Below, piece after piece: positions 1 through 5,903 of a DNA stretch of 42,064 nt (position 1 is the first letter of the stretch; each line of letters opens with the position of its first letter). Both the position numbers and the translations under genes were made by a program. The notes under the pieces were generated by a model. It was not told the origin of the DNA. It worked only from the letters and a program-made list of their open reading frames with translations, and did no database searches. This stretch comes from Saprospiraceae bacterium (GTDB taxonomy: Bacteria; Bacteroidota; Bacteroidia; Chitinophagales; Saprospiraceae): contig JANQZX010000005.1 in NCBI GenBank assembly GCA_030728245.1, positions 8,853 to 50,916 of the forward strand. Direction: 5' to 3'.

Positions 1-4
1 ATTT

Positions 5-295
5 ATGAAAAAATTCGGATTTACGGAATACCAGGAAGATAATCAGCTGAAATTAGCACAATATTTTATCTATGAAAGTACAGTTGTAGATTTTTCCCCT
101 TTAGACAGAATTACCCTTTTGTTTGACAAACAGAATTTGGTAGGCTATTTTCATACCAGAAATATAGTAATAAAAGGCTTTAAAACGCACGATTTGGTTC
201 GGGATCATAAATTAAGTGTTCTGGAAACCATGGCAAATCAGGAGGTAAAAAACCTGAAACAAAAAAGGAATGCCTATTATAATTCAGTGGATTAA
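5..295 (+). CDS. Hypothetical protein, possibly the C-terminal part of a longer gene
   Basis: I do not recognise this 96-residue protein. It is soluble-looking, with no signal peptide or membrane segment, many charged residues and a lysine-rich, probably helical C-terminus (VKNLKQKRN). The first ATG lies four bases from the window edge and the frame remains open upstream, so the true start may be outside the window. It ends about 110 bases before the next gene, and the operator/promoter region lies in between, so it is probably not co-transcribed with that module. Confidence 0.45.
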   Translation: MKKFGFTEYQEDNQLKLAQYFIYESTVVDFSPLDRITLLFDKQNLVGYFHTRNIVIKGFKTHDLVRDHKLSVLETMANQEVKNLKQKRNAYYNSVD

Positions 296-323
296 ATAAC
301 TTATGAAACATTAAAAAACATCT

Positions 324-347
324 AAATGTAAAATATTTCTTACATTT
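324..347. promoter_or_regulatory. Palindromic operator-like box 1
   Basis: The core TGTAAAATATTTCTTACA at 327-344 is a near-perfect inverted repeat. The outer arms AAATGTAA (324-331) and TTACATTT (340-347) pair exactly. A second copy of the same 18-base pattern lies at 369-386. The centres are 42 bp apart, close to four helical turns, so two bound dimers would sit on the same face of the DNA. The small XRE regulator encoded at 866-1078 is the obvious candidate ligand, giving autoregulation. That assignment is inference from position. Confidence 0.55.
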
Positions 348-359
348 ATTAATTTATAA

Positions 360-390
360 TTGACATTTTGTAAAATATACTTTACATTTG
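360..390 (+). promoter_or_regulatory. Promoter overlapped by palindromic operator-like box 2
   Basis: TACATTTG at 383-390 matches the Bacteroidota -7 element TAnnTTTG exactly. A TTG at 360-362 lies 20 bases upstream as a possible -33 element. The palindrome TGTAAAATATACTTTACA (369-386; arms TGTAAA/TTTACA) lies between these elements and covers half of the -7 box, the usual position for a repressor site. Transcription would begin near 396, leaving a leader of only a few bases before the ATG at 403. Confidence 0.5.
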
Positions 391-402
391 ATAAAAAAAC
401 AA

Positions 403-876
403 ATGAAGAACTATTTATTTCCAACCAGATTTAAAAATATCTCTGGATTGATATTTTACCTGACCACTATGATAGGCGCGGTGGTTTATATTTCAGATGT
501 CAATATGGATGAACTATTGGTAATGAAGATACCCGCACTAATAAACGAACCCATTTTCACGGACAACATGGGGATGTGGATTGAAACCGGTCTTTTTGAT
601 GAACTCATCACTGTAGTATTAATTATATCAGGCATCATCCATTCATTTTCCAGAGAAAAAATGGAAGATGAATATATTTCCAGTATCAGACTACAAGCCT
701 TGACCTGGTCCATTTTTGTAAACTATGGTTTAGTATTATTGGCTACCCTTTTAATATTTGGCATGGCATATTTTCATGTAATGATCATACATTTATTCTC
801 CTTAATCATCCTTTTTAATCTTCGCTTTCAATATAAATTGAGAGCATACTATAAAATAAGCATCGATGAAGAATAG
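403..876 (+). CDS. Four-helix membrane protein of an HTH-linked module (DUF2975-like)
   Basis: This 157-residue protein has about four hydrophobic segments: near residues 12-32, 64-82, 103-125 and 126-142. The segment between helices 2 and 3 contains a charged motif (REKMEDEYISSIR), a pattern I recall from Bacteroidota membrane proteins encoded directly before a small XRE regulator. It resembles the DUF2975 type in size and topology, but I am not sure of the family. I chose ATG 403 rather than an in-frame TTG at 388 because the -7 promoter element covers 383-390, which would put the TTG upstream of the transcript. Its 3' end overlaps the regulator gene by 11 bases, so the two are probably translationally coupled. 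The function is unknown; it may sense the membrane or inhibit the regulator (inference). Confidence 0.7.
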   Translation: MKNYLFPTRFKNISGLIFYLTTMIGAVVYISDVNMDELLVMKIPALINEPIFTDNMGMWIETGLFDELITVVLIISGIIHSFSREKMEDEYISSIRLQALTWSIFVNYGLVLLATLLIFGMAYFHVMIIHLFSLIILFNLRFQYKLRAYYKISIDEE

Positions 877-1078
877 GATAAAAGTTTTGCGGGCGGAGCT
901 TTCAATATCACAGGATTATTTGGCACAGCAACTCGGAGTTAGCAGGCAGACCATACATGCCATAGAAAACAATAAATACTCTCCATCCTTATCGTTAGGA
1001 ATGAGCATAGCAAAGTTATTTAACAAAACGGTGGAGGAAGTATTTCAAATGGAGGAGGAAACGGATGAAGAAAAATAA
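866..1078 (+). CDS. Small XRE-family helix-turn-helix regulator
   Basis: This 70-residue protein is almost entirely one Cro/C1-type HTH domain. Residues 3-60 hold the typical pattern: LRAELSISQDYLAQQLGVSR as helices 1-2, then RQTIHAIENNKYSPSLSLGM as recognition helix and following turn, then an IAKLFNKTVEEVF helix. The acidic C-terminal tail (MEEETDEEK) has no effector domain. It resembles the YozG-like group of small regulators. The start lies inside the end of the preceding membrane protein gene. The two palindromes upstream of the pair are its likely binding sites, though no sequence feature proves this. Confidence 0.85.
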   Translation: MKNRIKVLRAELSISQDYLAQQLGVSRQTIHAIENNKYSPSLSLGMSIAKLFNKTVEEVFQMEEETDEEK

Positions 1079-1085
1079 CGATATT

Positions 1086-1484
1086 TTATTTTTTAAGTAC
1101 CCCTAAGGCGGTAAACAACCATCCAAAAATTAAGAGAGAACCGCCAATGGGAGTTATTGGGCCTAAAAAAGGAATACTAATGTTGAGTATTGACTGGGTA
1201 GATAACAGGTAAAGAGAACCTGAAAAGAGAATTATACCTATAAAGAAAAGGAATCCAGCCAGTTTGAACGATTTATCTCCTTTTGGAAAATGAGCTCCTA
1301 AAAGACCTAAAACAATGAGCGCAAAGGCATGATAAAATTGATATTTTACGCCCGTTTCAAAATTATTAACCTCTTTGAGGGATAATAAAGGTTTTAAACC
1401 ATGTGCTGCAAAGGCGCCGATGACGACACCCAGACAGGCAAAGCTTAATCCAAAAAGAATATGAAATCTGGAAGATGGACTCAT
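1086..1484 (-). CDS. DUF423 family membrane protein
   Basis: This 132-residue protein has four transmembrane helices and fits the DUF423 family (YgdD/YwdK type) in length and motif: an N-terminal G-x-x-x-G-A-F-A-A-H-G-L-K segment, a YQFYHAFALI segment and a terminal LGWLFTALG-like helix. The molecular function of the family is not established. It is the last gene of the long minus-strand respiratory block, 20 bases after the CPMC membrane protein gene. It converges on the HTH gene with only seven bases between the two stop codons, so there is little room for a terminator. Confidence 0.85.
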   Translation of the reverse strand: MSPSSRFHILFGLSFACLGVVIGAFAAHGLKPLLSLKEVNNFETGVKYQFYHAFALIVLGLLGAHFPKGDKSFKLAGFLFFIGIILFSGSLYLLSTQSILNISIPFLGPITPIGGSLLIFGWLFTALGVLKK

Positions 1485-1504
1485 AAAAAAGGACCTAAAA
1501 AAGA

Positions 1505-1735
1505 TTATTCAATAGCCTTTTTTCTGTTTTTAAACCACCAAAAAGCCAAACCACCCACTAGTAAATAAGGAGTAAGTAACATATAGAGGATACCAGCATT
1601 CAAACCTTTGCCAGCAGTACCCCCATTTTTCAAATTACTTTCAGCAGCCATTTTGCACATTGGGCACTGAGCAAATAACTCACTACCTAAAATCATAATG
1701 GCAAATATAAAACCTAAAACAATCCATTTTTTCAT
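1505..1735 (-). CDS. Small membrane protein with exported CPMC motif, oxidase-operon associated
   Basis: This 76-residue protein starts with a signal-like hydrophobic segment (residues 4-22), followed at once by QCPMCKMAAESN (about residues 23-34), a Gly-rich linker, a second hydrophobic segment (about 47-67) and a basic tail (FKNRKKAIE). The likely topology puts the CxxC motif outside the cytoplasmic membrane with the C-terminus inside. Similar short proteins lie in oxidase operons of other Bacteroidota, as far as I recall, but I know of no assigned function. The CPMC-x-M arrangement recalls copper-binding or redox-active motifs such as that of NosL, so a role in oxidase copper delivery is possible (inference). 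Spacing is 10 bases after the DUF420 gene. Confidence 0.75.
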   Translation of the reverse strand: MKKWIVLGFIFAIMILGSELFAQCPMCKMAAESNLKNGGTAGKGLNAGILYMLLTPYLLVGGLAFWWFKNRKKAIE

Positions 1736-1745
1736 AAAGTAATAT

Positions 1746-2318
1746 TTAGACGTAATAAGGCATTAATAGAAAATAACAAACAGGACCGGTTATAGCAACA
1801 TATAACCAAACGGGAAATAGGTAGCGAGCCATCATTTTATGCTTATCAAATTGATTCGTGTAAGCTCTGATGAAGGTCAGTAAGATAAATGGCAAACTAA
1901 TCGCTGCGAGTGTTATATGGGAAAATAATAAGATTAGATAAGGCATACGACTATTATCAACCAATAAAAGTTCTTCACTATCAAGAATACCATCATGATT
2001 CAAGTCACCAAATATAGTTTCAGGAGTGGTAAAATGATAAGCAACATAAGATAACAAAAAGAGGACGGACAGACCCAAAGCGGTAAGCATAAATCTCTTA
2101 TGAAGTTCCATGTTTTTTGCCTTAATGAAATAAAGGGCAAATAAAAGAACAATAGCTGTTAATGCATTTAAAGAAGCATGAAAAGGAGGTAAAAAACTAA
2201 AATCTACACCTATATCCAACTTATACCTCCTCATTAGACCTACTAAAACTAAAACGACAAAAGTTAGAACATAAGCAACCTTATTTAACTTTTTCTCGAG
2301 TACAATATTACTATCCAT
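1746..2318 (-). CDS. DUF420 family membrane protein (CtaM/YozB-like) with EF-hand loop
   Basis: This 190-residue protein has about five transmembrane helices. Conserved histidine positions are visible in FHASLNA (residue 47), LHKRFM (73), YHF (95), SHITLA and DKHKMMARYLFPVW. DUF420 proteins such as B. subtilis YozB and staphylococcal CtaM are linked to maturation of heme-copper oxidases, which fits this location after the oxidase genes. The loop between helices 3 and 4, probably outside the membrane, carries DLNHDGILDSEE (residues 105-116), a textbook 12-residue calcium-binding EF-hand loop with acidic residues at positions 1, 5, 9 and 12. The start is two bases after the SCO-like gene's stop, so the two are tightly coupled. 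Confidence 0.85.
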   Translation of the reverse strand: MDSNIVLEKKLNKVAYVLTFVVLVLVGLMRRYKLDIGVDFSFLPPFHASLNALTAIVLLFALYFIKAKNMELHKRFMLTALGLSVLFLLSYVAYHFTTPETIFGDLNHDGILDSEELLLVDNSRMPYLILLFSHITLAAISLPFILLTFIRAYTNQFDKHKMMARYLFPVWLYVAITGPVCYFLLMPYYV

Positions 2319-2320
2319 AG

Positions 2321-2935
2321 CTATTTTTCTTTCTCTCTTTTGAAGATAAGTTCATCTCTAGTTGATTCTATAGGAAGTAACATAGCGAGATGTTCCGTTA
2401 ACCTTGTTAATTCTTTCCCTGAAGCAAGATTATAATGTTTCCTAACGGTACCGGAGGTATCTACAAGAGCGACAGGAATCTCACCTACGGAAGGTTTCAT
2501 AAAATAATACATCCGTTGAACGCCAAGATCAGGAAAATAAGAAATAATAGGAGAAGGAAACAATTTATTACGTTTCACGAAAGCGATAAGCGAATCTGGC
2601 TGCGGTGTACTGGTAAAAATATAAAAAGAAATATCTGATCTACTTTTGAATTGTTCATGAAGTTCATCAAGGAACTTCATAGAACTACTTTCATTTTCAA
2701 GACCATCAGGGTACCAAATGCCTAAATGAACCTTACCTTTAGTTTTATCCGCCGGGAAAACAATTTTATCAAAAGAAACCCTTGTTTCTCTTTCCATAGG
2801 ACCTAAGTCACCCAATTCAGCTAACGCTTTTAATCTGTAATCTAACCCCGTTTGAAGGTAGTACCAACTGACAACTGGTACACCACCGAAAATTGCTAAT
2901 AGAAAAATAAACTGCCAAATAGATTTGCTGGTCAT
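2321..2935 (-). CDS. SCO1/SenC-like thioredoxin-fold protein lacking the copper cysteines
   Basis: This 204-residue protein has an N-terminal membrane anchor (residues 7-25) followed by a thioredoxin-like domain. Strand and helix patterns recall SCO proteins: VHLGIWYPDG at the position of the first strand and active-site loop, ISFYIFTSTPQPDSL, and near the end PVALVDTSGTVRKHYN. The SCO hallmark CxxxC is absent; the whole protein contains no cysteine. It therefore cannot bind copper in the canonical way and may be a structural or chaperone relative. It sits between subunit IV (8-base gap) and DUF420 (2-base gap), where SCO genes normally lie. The family call is moderately certain and the function is inference. 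Confidence 0.7.
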   Translation of the reverse strand: MTSKSIWQFIFLLAIFGGVPVVSWYYLQTGLDYRLKALAELGDLGPMERETRVSFDKIVFPADKTKGKVHLGIWYPDGLENESSSMKFLDELHEQFKSRSDISFYIFTSTPQPDSLIAFVKRNKLFPSPIISYFPDLGVQRMYYFMKPSVGEIPVALVDTSGTVRKHYNLASGKELTRLTEHLAMLLPIESTRDELIFKREKEK

Positions 2936-2943
2936 AGTTAATA

Positions 2944-3363
2944 TTAAAGTCTAAAAAGGCTTGTATCCTCAACGTAACCTTGTTTACCCTTTAAAGGTTC
3001 AACTGTTTTAGCATTTTTTTCCTTAACAAATTCTCTCCTTGCTTTCCACGCAGTTCCTTCTTGGAAAAAGGCAAAAAGTGCCCAAATTAATAAAGAAGTT
3101 GGTAATAGAACGGTTAAAGCAAGACCTTTTACCTCATAGGCCATGTGCATAAACTCATATATAATGAAATAGGCCTTGTAAATAGATAAAACAGCAATAA
3201 TTAAACCAGCAGCGTAAGCTATCCAAACAATATCATTAACACCTGAAATAATATGACCTTTAGCAAATAGAGAAATAAACACTTCGATAAGCGTAACAAA
3301 ACCCAATAGCAACAAACCCTTAACGACTGCCTTTTTACTTTCTTCGTACGTTTTATGACTCAT
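2944..3363 (-). CDS. Cytochrome c oxidase subunit IV family protein
   Basis: This 139-residue protein has three hydrophobic helices (about residues 15-33, 45-66 and 78-100) and the small-subunit pattern of prokaryotic oxidase subunit IV (COX4_pro type), including YKAYFIIYEFMHMAYE in helix 2. It is a structural accessory subunit of the aa3-type oxidase with no cofactors. The charged C-terminal tail of about 40 residues (EKNAKTVEPLKGKQGYVED) is longer than the roughly 100-residue family core. The gene follows the second subunit III gene by 33 bases in the same direction. Confidence 0.85.
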   Translation of the reverse strand: MSHKTYEESKKAVVKGLLLLGFVTLIEVFISLFAKGHIISGVNDIVWIAYAAGLIIAVLSIYKAYFIIYEFMHMAYEVKGLALTVLLPTSLLIWALFAFFQEGTAWKARREFVKEKNAKTVEPLKGKQGYVEDTSLFRL

Positions 3364-3396
3364 AACAAAACGAATTAAAATGTGATAAAATAAAAA

Positions 3397-4326
3397 TTAA
3401 AACAAGTAAAATACAAGGAAAACAAAAACCCAAACTAAATCGACGAAATGCCAATATAGCCCTATTTTCTCAACCATCTCATATCCATTTTTCCTTGATG
3501 CATATACTCCACTTGCCACATTAATCATAATAATCAACAAAAATGCAACACCAGATAAAACGTGGAAACCATGAAAACCAGTAATAAAGAAAAATAATGC
3601 TCCGAAAGCTTTAGGACCAAATTCTTCCATTTGAACTTGACCTGTAGCTGGTCCAGAAGTTACTTTAAATTTCTTATGTATAAAACCATCATTATCTACA
3701 AACGCATTGGGATGATCACCTTTAGCCATTGCATGATGACCTTCAGCATGTCCTTCAGCATGTCCACCCTCTTCCGATTTATGTAAAAGATAGGAAGCAC
3801 CGGCTTTAAAAGTTTCGCCGGTAGCATTACCCTTTTCGTCAAGATATGTACCCGCATCTATATGACTACCAAAAGGATTAGTAGTTACCGACATATTTTC
3901 TTTACCAATTAAATTTGTCCATTCCCAAGCCTGGCAACCCAAAAATCCAGCTCCACCAATAATAGTAAGGAGCATCCAAAAAACAACACCTCTTTTATTT
4001 TCCCTATGCCCCTCCTGAACGGCTCTTACCATTGTAACGGATGAAATAATTAAAAGAAAAGACATTACCGTAACGAAAATTAACGGAGCATCATGAATAC
4101 CAAATGGTGCTGTTGAGAATACAAAATCAGGCACAGGCCAGCTAGGGCTACTGAAACGAAGCGCACCGTAAGCAATTAAAAAACCAGCAAAAGTAAATGC
4201 ATCAGAAAGCAAGAAATACCACATCATCAGTTTACCATAACTGATATTAAAGGGTTCAGCAGCTCCTTCCCAAGAACCACCATGATTTTCACTATGCTGA
4301 TGTAGCACATTTTCATTTGTCTCCAT
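3397..4326 (-). CDS. ctaE: Cytochrome c oxidase subunit III, long form with His-rich insert
   Basis: This 309-residue subunit III shows the family signatures: MMWYFLLSDAFTFAGF in the N-terminal helices, CQAWEW with the conserved Glu near residue 135, ITGFHGFHVLSGV (about 248-260), and YWHFVDLVWVFVFLVFYL at the end. Between CQAWEW and the FHGFHV helix is an insert of about 100 residues where ordinary subunit III has a loop of a dozen. It contains GHAEGHAEGHH (188-198) plus further histidines at 205 and 217. In mitochondrial subunit III this loop faces the intermembrane side, so the insert should be periplasmic. It lies 30 bases after the shorter subunit III gene; both are probably in the same complex or alternate. 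Confidence 0.92.
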   Translation of the reverse strand: METNENVLHQHSENHGGSWEGAAEPFNISYGKLMMWYFLLSDAFTFAGFLIAYGALRFSSPSWPVPDFVFSTAPFGIHDAPLIFVTVMSFLLIISSVTMVRAVQEGHRENKRGVVFWMLLTIIGGAGFLGCQAWEWTNLIGKENMSVTTNPFGSHIDAGTYLDEKGNATGETFKAGASYLLHKSEEGGHAEGHAEGHHAMAKGDHPNAFVDNDGFIHKKFKVTSGPATGQVQMEEFGPKAFGALFFFITGFHGFHVLSGVAFLLIIMINVASGVYASRKNGYEMVEKIGLYWHFVDLVWVFVFLVFYLF

Positions 4327-4356
4327 TCCTAAAATTTTAAAAATTAAAATGATTTC

Positions 4357-4941
4357 TTACGATTGCTGTTGTAACCATAGGAAAACGATTAAATATATCC
4401 ATAATATATCAACAAAATGCCAATATATTTGAGTCATTTCAAAGCGCAGTTTCCTTTTAGCAGAAACCTCATAAGGTAAAATAAAAGCATGTAAAATAGC
4501 TACAAAAACAGCAGCGAGCCCTCCTAAAATATGTGCAGCGTGTAAACCCGATAACACATATAGAAAAGATCCGGAAGGATTTGTACCTAATTCAACACCC
4601 ATAGATACTAATGCCATCCAACCTTTATATTGTAGGTAAATAAAAAGGACTCCAAGAGCAAAAGTAAGAAGCAATAAATATTTATATGACTTAACATTAC
4701 CTGCAAGAAAACCTTTATAAGAAAAATGCAAGGTCAAACTACTTACAATTAATGTGAGCGTACTATATAAAAATAAAACGGGCATTGGGAACTCAAGCCA
4801 ATTACCTGCTGCCTGACGAACCACATAAGCACTAGTTAATGCTGCAAACAACATAACAACACTTGCACAACTTACCAAGAGTGCAAATTTTTGAGGATGA
4901 ATCTTATTCCTGCTATATACTGTATTTTCTAATGTTGACAT
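4357..4941 (-). CDS. Cytochrome c oxidase subunit III, short form
   Basis: This 194-residue protein has five predicted helices. It carries the subunit III signatures SGLHAAHILGGL (about residues 130-141) and YWHFVDILWIYLIVFLWL at the C-terminus. It lacks the His-rich insert of its neighbour. Two adjacent subunit III genes of unequal length are a common arrangement in Bacteroidota oxidase operons. The gene starts 11 bases after the ctaB stop. A third relative stands alone at 26275-26904. Heme and copper ligands are not expected in this subunit, which stabilises the proton path of subunit I. Confidence 0.9.
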   Translation of the reverse strand: MSTLENTVYSRNKIHPQKFALLVSCASVVMLFAALTSAYVVRQAAGNWLEFPMPVLFLYSTLTLIVSSLTLHFSYKGFLAGNVKSYKYLLLLTFALGVLFIYLQYKGWMALVSMGVELGTNPSGSFLYVLSGLHAAHILGGLAAVFVAILHAFILPYEVSAKRKLRFEMTQIYWHFVDILWIYLIVFLWLQQQS

Positions 4942-4952
4942 TTAATAACCTT

Positions 4953-5858
4953 TTAATTTAGTTTATCCATTAAAAATACACCTAAAACTATAGGAATATA
5001 AAAAAACGAAAAGAATAATAAAGTTAAAGCAGCCTTCTTATTGTTCGCCGAATATAACCTGTAACTCAATATAATATATACTAATGAGAATACAAGAAAC
5101 AAAAATAAACCTGTATTCCCTAAAATATTAAAATACTGGCTTAAAAAATAAACGGGAACAAGAAATAAAGAATAAATGAAAGCTTGAAAACCAGTCGTAT
5201 TTGTAGGAACATCACCTAAACTAGGCGTAATCCTAAAACCCGCTTTAATATAATCCTGGTGACCTAACCATGAAATAGCCCAAAAATGGGGAAATTGCCA
5301 AAAAAATTGAATAGCAAATAAACTCAATCCTAATGTAGTTAAATCTCCTTGCGCAGAAACAGTTCCAATTAAAACAGGTAAAGCCCCTGGGATAGCTCCG
5401 ACAAAGACAGCAATAGAAGAAACCCTCTTTAATGGGGTATACACAAAGGCATAAAGTAGTAAAGAAATAGCCCCTAATAAAGCAGACCAAAGACTTAAAT
5501 TGGCCAAAATTATGAGACCGAATACGCTCATTACCCCAGCAATTAAAACGGCAGTAGATTCATCCATCCTTCCTGAAGGCAAAGGCCTGTTTACCGTTCT
5601 TGCCATTTTGGCATCGTACCCTTTTTCTAAAGCCTGGTTTAACGCATTAGCAGCTCCAGTAATTAAAAATCCACCAAAAAAAATGGAAAATAATTTATAA
5701 GTCAAGGAACGATCAATAGGCAGTGCAATCCAATAAGCCATAAGAGCAGAAAAAACAACGGTTAAGGTTAATCGAAGTTTTACCAATTGAGTAAAATCGA
5801 TGATTGCTAAAAGCCATTGTTTTTTCTCTCTTTTAAGAGCCCCTGAATGCAGGTTCAT
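4953..5858 (-). CDS. ctaB: Protoheme IX farnesyltransferase (heme O synthase)
   Basis: CtaB/CyoE transfers a farnesyl group from farnesyl diphosphate to the vinyl side chain of heme B, giving heme O, the precursor of heme A for subunit I. The 301-residue protein has the UbiA prenyltransferase fold with about nine helices. The first aspartate-rich signature appears as NALNQALEKGYDAKMARTVN (about residues 84-103), followed by RPLPSGR. Also visible are YTPLKR, GAIPGALPVLIGT and WQFPHFWAISWLGHQDY with the second conserved acidic region. The position between subunit I and subunit III genes supports supply of heme to this oxidase. Confidence 0.95.
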   Translation of the reverse strand: MNLHSGALKREKKQWLLAIIDFTQLVKLRLTLTVVFSALMAYWIALPIDRSLTYKLFSIFFGGFLITGAANALNQALEKGYDAKMARTVNRPLPSGRMDESTAVLIAGVMSVFGLIILANLSLWSALLGAISLLLYAFVYTPLKRVSSIAVFVGAIPGALPVLIGTVSAQGDLTTLGLSLFAIQFFWQFPHFWAISWLGHQDYIKAGFRITPSLGDVPTNTTGFQAFIYSLFLVPVYFLSQYFNILGNTGLFLFLVFSLVYIILSYRLYSANNKKAALTLLFFSFFYIPIVLGVFLMDKLN

Positions 5859-5903
5859 TATTTATTCAAATTTAGTTCAACTAAATAAAAACCAATAAAA
5901 GAA

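Noticed and set aside
388-402. TTG at 388 as start of the membrane protein gene
   Set aside because: It lies inside the predicted -7 promoter element and next to the second palindrome, upstream of the expected transcript start. ATG 403 is in frame and fits.
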